In this document: in pieces, positions 22,288 through 31,861 of the stretch | Layout: the number at the start of each line of letters is the position of its first letter | Position numbering within the stretch: position 1 is the stretch's first letter | Assembly (NCBI GenBank): GCA_013076295.1 | Contig: RQOL01000663.1 | Location: 152,641 to 216,640, forward strand | Source: Sanderia malayensis | Lineage: Eukaryota > Cnidaria > Scyphozoa > Semaeostomeae > Pelagiidae | Length of the DNA stretch: 64,000 nt | Direction: 5' to 3' | Notes under the pieces: model-generated | The model's database searches: none | What the model was told of the DNA's origin: nothing | What the model saw: the letters and a program-made list of their open reading frames with translations, nothing else | Made by a program: the position numbers and the translations under genes

Positions 22288-24057
22288 ATGACTGACTTAA
22301 CAGCATTTGAATGTCTTGAAACTATTACGAAACTGGATTTAAACAAACTAAATCTAAATGATTTTCATCCTAATATTGATAATGATGTTGATCATAACTT
22401 AAATTTACAATCTAATTTTAAATACTATACTATTCATGATTTTCATAAATTATGCAATAAATTTAAACCAGATAAATTACCATTATTTAGCTTAATGCAT
22501 ACAAATATCTGTTCCCTGAATAAAAATTTTGAAAATTTAGAACTACTTATGACTTCTCTTGGACATAAATTTGACGTCATAGCTCTTTCTGAAACTTGGG
22601 TAACTAAAAATAATGAATCAAGGATCAATAACCTAACTCTCCCAGGATATCAAAAATATCATGGAACAATAGGTAAAAATTTAAAAGGAGGGTGGGGTTT
22701 CTTTGTTTCTGACCAATTATGTTTTACACCAAGAAGTGATTTAGACTTTTCCCATTCAGACAACCACAGTGAATTTGAAGTAAATTGGATAGAAATAAAA
22801 TCCCAAAATAACAAAACTTGTTTAGTTGCAGTTATCTATCGCCATCCAAGGAAAAGGAGTGACAGCATATTCATGGAATACCTAGCAAAAACTCTCTCAG
22901 TTAAAATAAGAAGAGAAAAGAAAACCGTCTTCATTACCGGGGATTTCGATATCAATTTAATAAATATTGACTCTGACGAATATACGGAAAGTTTCATAAA
23001 TCTATTGCTATCCATCTATAAATCTGGTGAAAAGTCGAACTTTGATAACTACAGACCTATTTCTGTATTAAACATACTATCTAAAGTGCTTGAAAGACTT
23101 GTGCATCGACAGCTCTCAGCTTATCTAGAACGTAACAACCTTCTTTCTTGCAGTCAATTCGGAATCCGAGGAAAACGATCAACACAGCACACAGTAACTA
23201 TTCGTTGCACAGGCGCATTATTTATGGATTTACGCAAAGCTTTCGATACTGTTCATCATGGAACGCTGCTTGACAAGTTAAGATGTTATGGCATACAAAA
23301 TACAGAACTTGCCTGGTTCGAAGATTATTTATTCAACAGAAAGCAGTTTGTTTGCTACGATCAATCAACATCACAAACCGAGCAAATGACTTATGGGGTA
23401 CCTCAAGGATCAATTCTTCGGCCACTTCTCTTCATCATCTTAATCAATGATGTTCATTTGGTATTGGACAAATACAAAATTCTCATGTATGCAGATGACA
23501 CAGTGATATACTTCTCGGAAAGATCGGTAGAGGCTGTTGAAGAAGTCCTCAATCAAGAAGCAAACCTAATTGGTAAATGGTTTACGAACAATAATCTGAT
23601 ACTGAATCTCAAAAAAGGCAAAACTGAGCTTGTTATTTATGGTACAAGTCAGAAGCTAGCGAAGCAACCTTCGTGCAATGTATCTTTGAATGGCACTCCG
23701 ATAAACCAAGCTACTAGCTATGAATACCTGCGAATCACCCTTGACAATCACCTAACGATGAGTATGCAAATTGACAAGATCTACAAGCGAGCTTTGAATC
23801 GAGTAAAACTGCTGCAACGAATTTGTCCCAACATCTCTCCACTTGTTGCCGAGAAAATATATATTGTTATGATAAGGCCTGTGCTTCTCTACTGCTATCC
23901 ACTTTATCTATACGTTGGTGAAAGTGCCAAGAAAAAGTTGCAATCGATCCAAGACAGAGCTCATAAGATCGTAGCTCCTACTAAGAACACAACCTTGAAA
24001 ATGGATACATTAGATCAAATCCGGAAAAAACGAGTTGCAATCAACGTATTTAAGTAG
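22288..24057 (+). CDS. LINE 1 ORF2: endonuclease-RT with internal in-frame deletion
   Basis: 589 codons open. Residues about 65-240 are an APE-type endonuclease: HTNICSLNKN, LSETW with E102, AVIYRHP and ITGDFDIN with D219 (usually GDFN; N is changed to D here). At about residue 242 (near 23014) it jumps directly to RT: KSGEKSNFDNYRPISVLNIL, LFMDLRKAFDTVHHGTLLDK (motif A), GVPQGSILRPLL and LMYADDTVIY (residues 401-404), then thumb sequence. The C-terminal half of the endonuclease (SDH motif) and the start of RT are missing, yet the frame is kept. The family tail continues after the stop at 24055-24057 in another frame (RNMFERFDHCKNT, SYFVNFKRKM) to about 24288. It is not expected to be functional. 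Confidence 0.75.
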   Translation: MTDLTAFECLETITKLDLNKLNLNDFHPNIDNDVDHNLNLQSNFKYYTIHDFHKLCNKFKPDKLPLFSLMHTNICSLNKNFENLELLMTSLGHKFDVIALSETWVTKNNESRINNLTLPGYQKYHGTIGKNLKGGWGFFVSDQLCFTPRSDLDFSHSDNHSEFEVNWIEIKSQNNKTCLVAVIYRHPRKRSDSIFMEYLAKTLSVKIRREKKTVFITGDFDINLINIDSDEYTESFINLLLSIYKSGEKSNFDNYRPISVLNILSKVLERLVHRQLSAYLERNNLLSCSQFGIRGKRSTQHTVTIRCTGALFMDLRKAFDTVHHGTLLDKLRCYGIQNTELAWFEDYLFNRKQFVCYDQSTSQTEQMTYGVPQGSILRPLLFIILINDVHLVLDKYKILMYADDTVIYFSERSVEAVEEVLNQEANLIGKWFTNNNLILNLKKGKTELVIYGTSQKLAKQPSCNVSLNGTPINQATSYEYLRITLDNHLTMSMQIDKIYKRALNRVKLLQRICPNISPLVAEKIYIVMIRPVLLYCYPLYLYVGESAKKKLQSIQDRAHKIVAPTKNTTLKMDTLDQIRKKRVAINVFK

Positions 24058-24297
24058 TTACATGATTGCTGCCCTCCTCCACTGCGAAACATGTTTGAGC
24101 GCTTTGATCATTGCAAGAACACACGAGAAAACGGCTCACGTCTCAAATTGCCAAAAGTCAAAACAGAAGCCGGAAAAAAAACGTTTGCCTTTCAAGGCGC
24201 ACTGATCTTTAATGGATTCCCAACCGACCTTAGGAATGAATCTTATTTTGTAAACTTTAAAAGGAAGATGGTTACTACAAACATGATATGATACTGA

Positions 24298-24415
24298 CTG
24301 TAAATATGTATAATAAGTTAGCTTTTAACTTTTTACTTTGTGATTGCTGCCAAATATGTATGATATGTATAGTAAATATGTATAATAACTTAGCTTTTAA
24401 CTTTTAACTTTGTTA
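24298..24415 (+). repeat. 45-bp direct duplication in the LINE 1 3' UTR
   Basis: TAAATATGTATAATAAGTTA at about 24300, followed by GCTTTTAACTTTTTACTTTG, recurs at about 24371 with three differences. The copies are 70 bp apart. Confidence 0.8.
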
Positions 24416-24679
24416 ATCAGTTTCTTTAAACAGGACCCTTGTTGATAGCAGTATACTACATGTACTGAAAAGGCTTATCCTGTATAAATATGTATCATTA
24501 TTGTTATTATTTATTATTATTATCCAATTTCTTTCAACCACACATTCTTCAACCTAGCAAAATTCTTACCAATAGTAAACCATCATTTATTGACAATATC
24601 TTTTTGAATTCACTTGAGCATGAAGTTTTCAGTGGTAATTTTTTTTGCCATATGTCTTGAGTTGATCTTACCGAGAAAA

Positions 24680-24759
24680 CAAGATAAAGAGTTGTTAATT
24701 AGTGAGAGTTTGCATCATTTAATCAAGATAAACAGTTGTTAATAAGTGAGAGTTTGCAG
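24680..24759 (+). repeat. 44-bp-period direct repeat, likely 5' UTR of LINE 2
   Basis: Copies at 24680-24715 and 24724-24759 share CAAGATAAA, then GTTGTTAAT and AGTGAGAGTTTGCA. They lie just upstream of the ATG at 24802. Duplicated promoter or UTR units are common at LINE 5' ends. Confidence 0.75.
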
Positions 24760-24801
24760 TAAGGTAACACTGATCATTGAACACAAAACACTGCAGCTAA
24801 A

Positions 24802-25548
24802 ATGAAGAATAGTAGGAATAAGAATAAGACAGACTCGGGAAGCAAGGGCAGGGGAAGGAAACAAGATGGCGGCATCCAGGAAAAAGATCCGATTTCTCTG
24901 GAAACTAAGAAAGTCACCAGCAGCATAGCTGAAATAAATCAGGAAGCTTTACAAGATACCCTGAGCTGTAAAATATGCGAGAGGACCTTTATTGATGAAG
25001 ATGATGAGCTTCTTGAATGTGAAAGATGCCAAGAGTGGATTTGCAGGGAATGTGCTGGCCTTTCTGTCCAACAATACAGTTTGATTAACGAAGCAGGAAT
25101 TGGGTTGCATTTCCACTGGTATTGCCACACATGCAAGGATGCAGCCCTCAAAGCAGTAAGAACAGACAATGATATTGAAGAGTGGTGCAAGAACTTCATG
25201 GAGTCCTTCGGTAAGGAAATTAGAGAAGAGATGAAGGAAGAGGTAAAAGCCGTTAAATTATCCCTTGAGAAGAAAATAAAAGATGAAATAGATACTGTTA
25301 ACCAAAGAATTGACAGCATCAACTTGGGTGCCATTGGTACAGATACCAAACAGCAGGAAGATGAGAAAACAGAAGCTATGCTAGAAGAGATGAAGGAAAG
25401 AGAAATTAGGAAGCATAATCTAGTCATATTTAATCTTGAGGAAAGTAAAGCAACGGATCCAGAGGATAGAAAACAGGAGGACCAAGAAGCAATCAGAAAG
25501 CTACTTGCTAAAATTCAAACCCCAGTTCCATTCTCTAAGGCTGTATGA
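24802..25548 (+). CDS. LINE 2 ORF1: PHD finger plus coiled coil
   Basis: 248 codons from the ATG at 24802. A basic N-terminus (KNSRNKNKTDSGSKGRGRKQ) is followed by a PHD finger, CKICERTFIDEDDELLECER then CQEWICRECAGL and HWYCHTCK (residues about 56-115). Next comes a charged coiled coil (EIREEMKEEVKAVKLSLEKK) and the start of an RRM-like segment (EREIRKHNLVIFNLEESK). The stop at 25546-25548 truncates the protein compared with relatives. The expected continuation appears in another frame at about 25600-25778 (KKVYIKKDQTPLERENWKRL). It likely binds element RNA. Frameshifted at the 3' end. Confidence 0.68.
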   Translation: MKNSRNKNKTDSGSKGRGRKQDGGIQEKDPISLETKKVTSSIAEINQEALQDTLSCKICERTFIDEDDELLECERCQEWICRECAGLSVQQYSLINEAGIGLHFHWYCHTCKDAALKAVRTDNDIEEWCKNFMESFGKEIREEMKEEVKAVKLSLEKKIKDEIDTVNQRIDSINLGAIGTDTKQQEDEKTEAMLEEMKEREIRKHNLVIFNLEESKATDPEDRKQEDQEAIRKLLAKIQTPVPFSKAV

Positions 25549-25859
25549 CTGGGAAAACCAGAGAATTCTCTGAGACCGCTACAAATCACAGCAGGATCAC
25601 TGACCAACACAGCATCCTGAAAGCATCTGTGGGACTGTGTGATACAGCTGACTACAAGAAGGTCTACATCAAGAAGGACCAGACACCACTAGAGCGAGAA
25701 AACTGGAAGAGACTGATAGATGTCAAGAATAGAAAATACAGGAGTCGGAGAAAAAGGGAGAAGATATCAATTGGATAATAAGAAAAGGAAAATTAGTACA
25801 GGGAAGAGGAAAAAGAAGTAACAAAAGGGAAGTTTAAAACAGTAAATAATGAACAAAGT

Positions 25860-26618
25860 TTAAAATGTTACTATACTAATGCTGACAGCTTACTGAACAA
25901 GAGGGCTGAATTTACTGTTGCAATGGCGCATTATGAACCTGATATTCTTTGTATCACTGAAGTTCTTCCAAAACACACCAGCACTAAGCCTCAAGAATCA
26001 GAATTTGAGGTTGATGGTTTTGACATATGTTCTAACATTGATCAAGGGAAAAGGGGAGTCATGATATATACAGCAAAACATTTGAAAGCATCACCTGCCA
26101 ATCTGCCAAATGTGGATTTTGAAGAATGCTGTTGGGTAGAAATTCATCTTGATGGCAAAGATAAGCTATTAGTTGGATGTTTATATAGATCGCCAAACTG
26201 TGATGTTGCCAATACGGCAAAACTGTACTCCAACCTGAAGCAGATTAGTGATATGAAGATCTTTAGTCACATTTTACTATGTGGCGATTTCAAATTTCCT
26301 GAGATAGACTGGAGCAGAGATTTAGCTCCAGATGACAGCCTTGGTTTCCAATTTAAGGAATGTATTCGTGACAGCTTTCTTACCCAACATGTTCATCAAT
26401 ACACACATCGCAGAGGAGACCAGAGACCATCAACAATTGACCTGATGTTAACCAATGAGGAGAACATGATAGATAGAGTCGCAATTGAGCACCACTCGGA
26501 AAGAGCCACCATGGAGTACTTTGTTTTACCTTCAAGTGTTACATGCCGACTAAAAAGCACCAACCCCCCAAACCATTGTTCAGAAAAGGAGATTATGAGC
26601 AATTTAGAACGGAAATGA
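25860..26618 (+). pseudogene. LINE 2 ORF2 endonuclease domain, RT missing
   Basis: The frame reads TNADSLLNKRAEFTVAM, EPDILCITEVLPK (catalytic Glu), RGVMIYT, CCWVEIHLDGKDKLLVGCLY, RSPN, LLCGDFKFPEIDW (catalytic Asp; usual GDFN is GDFK here) and STIDLMLTNEENMID, which cover most of an APE-type endonuclease. The terminal SDH is replaced near HHSERATMEYFVL. Its role is nicking target DNA. No RT follows, so the protein cannot support retrotransposition. Confidence 0.7.
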
Positions 26619-26942
26619 ACGGATATGACTGGGAAAAAGACTTCAGGGGCCAAGACTGCGAAACAATCATTATGGCTTTGATCAAAGTCTGAATATACAG
26701 AGCTCCAAATTACAATGCAAGAGTTGATCAAAAGAATAATGTGCACCTAAATGAAGCATTTTGTGGACAAATTTGCACATTTGATTGAAGATCATATCGA
26801 TCATCAGTATCAGAATGAAATGGCAAGGAAAACAAATTTTGTAAGTTGACAATACAAATAATAAGTTTTAGTTTCCGTTCCATTGATGAAGAAGTAAATA
26901 TGTGAATGGACTGATGTTGTCTTAAAATCAATCTTAATTCCA

Positions 26943-28358
26943 GGTTTCACTGGGAATTATGCTCAAAAACGAAATGAAAACCGAATATATGATATCTGTT
27001 CTGGAAGAGTATCAGAAGTATTGTCCAGTAGTAGATGGGAAAATGGTAAAGTTATTTTGTGGAGAGGATGGATTAACAACAAAGAGGGGAATGGAGGCAC
27101 AAAAGGCGAGAGCTGATGCTCGAAATCCAAGTAAGCGCCTCGAAGGTATAATAATTAAGTCCGAAGATTGGCATGAAGCTCTGCTTTGTTTACAGGTAAA
27201 AATTGTTCTTTGATGGTTGATAATCAATGAAACAACAACTATCATGGAAAAATAAAATGCCATTGGTAACATAATTCTCTTTCAACATATTTTCAGATGA
27301 CATTCAATGATATGTATTCACAAGAATCAGTGTCAGAGAAAGGCACATTATTCCAATTAAGAAATCGATTTGACCGTCAAAATGTAAAGAAGGAAGTGAA
27401 ACAAAGTGTGCATGGTTGCCGAGAATTCACAAATTTTGTGACCTATGGTTATACTGTTTTAGTTGCAAGAAAATTCTAAATCTGAAAGATAAAGATGATT
27501 CACCTGGTGAACAACGGCAGCATGATACTGATGTAGAAAAATTAATTTACTTAAACAAGACTGCAATGAATGTTGTCCAGTCATTTGTATAGCCAGACGA
27601 AAATTGCCCAGAAGAGCTTTATCGAAAAAAGGAAACACCAAGTGAGAATATATCTATTATTTCCATTCAAAAAATTCAATGAAAACATGTTTTAAAGTAA
27701 AAAACGTTTTACTCATTTCTTTTTTTCTTAATTCTTAGAAGAATCAAAAGATTCCAAACATAATTATACATGCAAGCTATTAAGGCATGGCTTAATGGAC
27801 TTGGCAAGAAAAGATGCAGCCAATGAAGGGGATGGAAATAGAATTTTTCAATATTGGAAATATGACTTTTTGTCATTTATTTCAACAAACCACTCAACAT
27901 ATGCATATTTAGCATTTAAAATCCATAGCGCAAATATTATTTGAGCTCAGTGAGAGAAAAGCAGCACAGTTACTTCATAACCGTACAGTCAACTTTTATG
28001 GTGGTATAGGACAAAATGTGCCAATAGATTACGCAATTCAATTGTTAAATGGAGAAGTAAAAGCAGATCTAAGAAACAAATATGGCATTTTAACAGAAAA
28101 AACTACAGATCGAGTTGGAAAATCATTTAAAAGTACCAGAGAGATAGAAGAAAACTTACTAAGCCAAGTTTCATTCATGGTCAGTGAATTAAGAAATGAA
28201 AAATTATGCGGAGAAATAGAAGGAAGATCACATAAAAGCTCTCCTAAGTTCCAAAGAAATTATCAATTTAATTGGCAAAGATTGGACAGTTGGATAAATA
28301 GTAAAATTCGGCAAATAGAAAAACAAAATACATTGAATGACATAATTAATGGAAGTTG
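26943..28358 (+). pseudogene. DUF6589-like multi-exon relic
   Basis: Exon 26943-27194 (acceptor AG before it, donor GT after it) reads LFCGEDGLTTKRGMEAQKAR and RLEGIIIKSEDWHEALLC. The next exon from 27297 reads EKGTLFQLRNRFDRQNVKKE. A shift near 27474 continues the family, with a TAG at 27588-27590. An exon from about 27740 reads NYTCKLLRHGLMDLARKDAA and FQYWKYDFLSF. The last frame, from about 27930, reads LLHNRTVNFYGGIGQNVPID and ERKAAQ. The order matches cnidarian proteins with the DUF6589 domain (GDQLT...RLEGL..DWH...KGTL.QLRN...NR.VN..G..GN.P.D). Function is unknown; its repeat-like copy number suggests an element protein. Dead copy. Confidence 0.58.
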
Positions 28359-29339
28359 AACTGTTGTCAGTTTTAAATAAAATTCATGTGGGTATTATAC
28401 ATGCACCACAGCATCTAATATCACTATTCTGCGATGTCACGTGACGGTGGCGAAACTCTGGCCAAAACAATAGATTCGAGCCGAAACAATAGGTTGAACG
28501 CCCAAAAACAATGGGACGAAACGGCGAACCGTGTAATCAACAAGACTTTTTTGAACGGGGGCGCACAAGGTTGGCACTTGCATGGAAAGGCTCCGTTTCT
28601 AGAGTAGACAAAAGTTATCTATTTTTGGAAGCCTATTTTAATAGAATTTTTGAGTTATTCCATTAATTATTCCACTAATTGTGCTATCACAAAAAAACAA
28701 CGGTTTACGCTGGCGAAACTTCCAAATTAGTGTCCCCGACTCCATTTTCGAACAAAGTATTCGCTCTTCACGTGACCCGTTTCGCCTTTTCCTGTAATTT
28801 GATTGGCTCTTTCACAACTTCACGTGAACAGTGATGTGTTTGCGAAAATTAAATTTTAGCCTGCCACAATTGATTATTTTTTACCCAAACACTTTCGATA
28901 ATTGTTCCCCAACATATTACCTTCATGTTGGTGTTTTTTGATTTCAACTGGGTCACTATTTGCCACGGTAAATACTATTTTTACTTGCTAAAGTGTTTCC
29001 AAAGGTTTTTATTTTTCCACGGCAACGAAATGTCATTCAAACGACTTCCATTAAATGGTCTCTAAGAATTCAGTATTACTTATTTAAGAGATGAGACTAT
29101 TTCCAACGTGTTCGCTGTTTCCTTAGCTACAGTTTGATATATTTTTTATTACAGATTGAGTTTAAATTTTCCAGGATGGGTTAGGTTTTTAAAAGTAACT
29201 ATTTTTTGTCAAACTTCACACTGAAATTATCAACTTTCAGAAACGGCTTTCAGGGAGCAGCGTGGGCGCGGGGCTGTCGCTTGCTAGGGGGGAAGATTTG
29301 ACCTCCCACCCTTACTTTCTTTAGAAATGTTACGTCATA

Positions 29340-29719
29340 GTATGTATAGTAAGGTATGTATAGTAGGGTATGTGTTGTATTGTATGTATTGTAGGGTATG
29401 TATTGTAGGATATGTATTGTAGGGTATGTATTGTAGGGTAGGTATTGTAGGGTATGTATTGTAGGGTATGTATTGTAGGGTATGTATTATAGGGTATGTA
29501 TTGTAGGGTATGTATTGTGGGGTAGGTATTGTAGGGTATGTATTGTAGGGTATGTATTGTAGGGTATGTATTGTCGGGTATGTATTGTAGGGTATGTATT
29601 GCAGGATATGTATTCTAGGGTATGTATTGCAGGGTAGGTATTGTAGGGTATGTATTGTAGGGTATGTATTGTAGGGTATGTATTGTATGGTATGTATTGT
29701 AGGGTATGTATGTAGGGTA
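29340..29719 (+). repeat. 14-bp minisatellite (TGTATTGTAGGGTA)n in H2
   Basis: About 26 units with scattered substitutions. Open frames across it are artefacts of the repeat. The same array stands on the other strand at 47912-48508 inside H4. Confidence 0.93.
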
Positions 29720-30161
29720 CCGTATTTCCTCTATTTAGCGCCCACCCTCTATTAACCGCCCCCCTCCAATAAGCGCCCATCCTAAAATCAAGAAGTGTGA
29801 AATAAGCGCCCCCCTCTACTAACCGCCCAGGGCGGTTAATAGAACCCTTACGTTTTTACTTGTTTGGTTCAAATAGTAACGTAGAAGCTCTTTAAGGCTG
29901 GAAAAACACTTTCATCGGGTCGTGAGCGTTTGGAAAATGCAATGCAGTCAGGATCACCAGTTGAAGTTGATCTTACTGCTTGATATTGAATAACATTCGG
30001 ACTACATAAGATTATTCTTTTGTTTTCGAGGTTGTTTGATTTTAAAATTTTAGGACTGTGAAATAAGCGCCTCCCTCTTTTAAGCGCCCCCTCTAATAAG
30101 CGCCCACCCAATTTTGCAAAATATTTAATAAGCGCCCGGGCGCTTAATAGAGGAAATACGG
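29720..30161. mobile_element. 442-bp MITE inserted in the H2 minisatellite
   Basis: Terminal inverted repeats of about 23 bp: CCGTATTTCCTCTATTTAGC at the left; the right end reads the same in reverse complement with one change, CCGTATTTCCTCTATTAAGC. Internal sub-terminal AATAAGCGCCC motifs recur at both ends. The flanks are minisatellite on both sides. The target duplication may be TA (TA left, CA right), so the superfamily is not settled. Confidence 0.85.
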
Positions 30162-30228
30162 CATGTATTGTAGGGTATGTATTGTAGTATATGTATGTAG
30201 TATGTATGTAAGTATGTATGTATGTATG

Positions 30229-30486
30229 GGCATGAGCGGCAGCGAATGCAGCGTGCGAAGCGCGCCAACCAGATTAAGCATTGTTTACTTGACGGGCTCC
30301 GGGGAGGGAGCGAAGCGACCGAACCCGGCTCATGTATGTATGTATGTATGTAGGTTTTTATGTATGTATGTATGTATGTATGGGCATGAGCGGGAGCGAA
30401 TGCAGCGCGCGAAGCGTGCCAACCAGATTAAGCTTTTTTCACTTGACGGGCTGGGGCGAACGAGCGAAGCGAGTGATGACCCCTAG
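30229..30486 (+). repeat. Duplicated Helitron 3' module separated by (ATGT)n
   Basis: GGGCATGAGCG... to CCCGGCTC (30229-30330) and again GGGCATGAGCG... to CCCCTAG (30381-30486). Both contain the GCAGCGYGCGAAGC hairpin region, AACCAGATTAAGC and ACTTGACGGGCT. Only the second ends in CTAG. Confidence 0.85.
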
Positions 30487-30633
30487 TTGTATTAACTGTG
30501 CTTTGTCAATTAAATTATTCTTCAACCAGATCATCAATTTCAACATTAGAGGACCAAGAAATATAGAAAGGGTAGTTTGAGCAAAGATATAGAAATAATC
30601 TCTGAAGCATCTGAAAATTATTATTAAACTTAC

Positions 30634-31112
30634 CAACGGGAGATACAATGTGCCTGTTCAATAACAATTGAGTTTATTCTATTTTTGTATACGGTAGAGC
30701 TCAGAATTTTCCTCCAAAAACAAGAATAAAAAATAGCTTCGGGAGTCATAAAAAGAATTTCAACTTCACCATTTTTTATTGACTCTGTAACAGATGGACC
30801 CCCTTGACGTTCGCCAACAAATTTGGCATCAATGGCTAATTTTAAAAGGCTATTAACTTGATCAACAATCAAACTGGCAAGAGGTGAAACAACCAAAGTC
30901 ATAACAGAGGGCCTGTCGTTCACAGGACAATCCCTACTTTCAACTGCAGATAATAGTTCAGAGGTAAAAGCAAAACAAAAGGTTTTGCCAGAACCTGTTG
31001 GAGCACAAACAAAAACATCGCTTTGCTCCATTATCTTCATATAAACAGCTTTTTGGAAATTCTTGAAATTAACTTTATGTCTACTTTCTATTTCTGCGGT
31101 AAGGTCAGCCAC
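30634..31112 (-). pseudogene. RecQ-like helicase, first exon only
   Basis: The minus-strand frame of 160 codons has VCAPTGSGKTFCF (Walker A), VMTLVVSPLASLIVDQVNSL (motif Ia) and NSIVIEQAHCISRW (motif II; normally DEAH, here EQAH). The frame then runs into a strong donor, TG/GTAAGT, at about 30640. This is the same phase-2 position as the intron in the copy at 15081. No ATG precedes it in frame (the first codon after an upstream stop is GTG), and I found no following exon. The loss of the DEAH Asp would abolish ATP hydrolysis. Isolated exon of a dead copy. Confidence 0.7.
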
Positions 31113-31861
31113 TTTGAATCATTATTTCGAAAATTCCCGGCTTTTGGTGATGAAGCTGTGGAAAACTGCAGAATCCAGAACAGAAATGGAAATTCGCACC
31201 ATTGACCAATCAGAGTGCTGGGTATAAAATCCCTGCAATTTGATTGGGTATGCCAACTTCTTGGCGGAGCAGCCCACTTTTTTCACTGTGAGTAAATAAG
31301 TCCCTTGTTCGGAGTTGTCCAACGAATGTATCACAGGGACACAATGCAGTGAGTCTATTTCGTATGCACCATGCAAGAAGTGAGTGACAGGGCTTTTTAT
31401 GCACCCATTCTTATGAACAGAGATAATTTGCCCAGGGGGGAATTTTCCTTGCAGTTCACAAGGCCAAACTTTTTGCTAAAGTATGCTTTTGTTTTAAATA
31501 TTTCACCAGAGGCATATCTGTGTAATCTCATTGTTCCAAAACTCTGCCAGAACTCAGTGAGCAGACTATAGTTAGAACGGTAAATAAAACTATTTCCAGG
31601 TTATTCTCAATTAGTTGGAATCGTTATATAAACATAATTCACTACCTTCCACCTTTGTGAAATCTGATAAAGTCTTTATGATTCTTGATCCATTGAAACA
31701 TTGCATGAATGTTGATGTCCTCTAACAAACTTGCTTTCATACCTGGGTGTGTTTGGGCGCCGTAGAGCTTTGGATCTAGTTTGGTGTGGGTAAATTAAGA
31801 AAGTGGTTGCCGATACATGAATATGTCACAAAATTAGGACCTGATTCATGCAGCAGATTTC
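31113..31861. other. Unassigned
   Basis: Short overlapping frames on both strands without motifs. Nothing else supported. Confidence 0.3.

Larger units (their letters stand above)
19455..24530 (+). mobile_element. LINE 1: two-ORF non-LTR retrotransposon (CR1/L2/Jockey-like)
   Basis: ORF1 (19455-19904 plus 21293-21580) is followed by PHD-type zinc fingers (21750-22255), then an endonuclease-RT ORF (22288-24057) with a decayed tail to about 24290. The 3' UTR contains a duplicated 45-bp segment and ends in an ATT-rich tract near 24530. Two Penelope-type insertions (19905-21280 and 21634-21705) lie inside. Such LINEs nick target DNA with an APE-like endonuclease and copy their RNA from the nick. 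ORF2 carries an internal in-frame deletion, so the element is inactive. No target duplication was identified for the LINE itself. Confidence 0.72.
24802..26690 (+). mobile_element. LINE 2: 5' half only (ORF1 plus endonuclease, no RT)
   Basis: ORF1 (24802-25548) and an endonuclease frame (about 25860-26618) are in good condition. Downstream, a shifted frame reads the expected linker (EQFRTEMNGYDWEKDFRG) to about 26690, and then the family stops. No RT is present before the DUF6589-like relic at 26943. LINEs usually lose their 5' end; losing the 3' half points to a later deletion or rearrangement. Confidence 0.7.
28414..30486 (+). mobile_element. Long non-autonomous Helitron H2
   Basis: It starts TCTAATATCACTATTCTG after an A (28413) and ends GATGACCCCTAG (30483-30486) before a T. 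A GTCACGTGAC palindrome lies near the 5' end, and a GGGG/CCCC stem stands before the terminal CTAG. The body is colinear with H4 on the opposite strand (47624-49895): 5' GC-rich module, AT-rich unique part, 14-bp minisatellite, (ATGT)n and two copies of the 3' module. It differs from H4 by a MITE inside the minisatellite and by lacking about 0.5 kb near 28860. It has no gene. Confidence 0.82.

Noticed and set aside
29340..29719. TGTAGGG units as an interstitial telomere array
   Set aside because: The 14-bp unit TGTATTGTAGGGTA is not TTAGGG-like enough and is part of a defined Helitron body present in two orientations.
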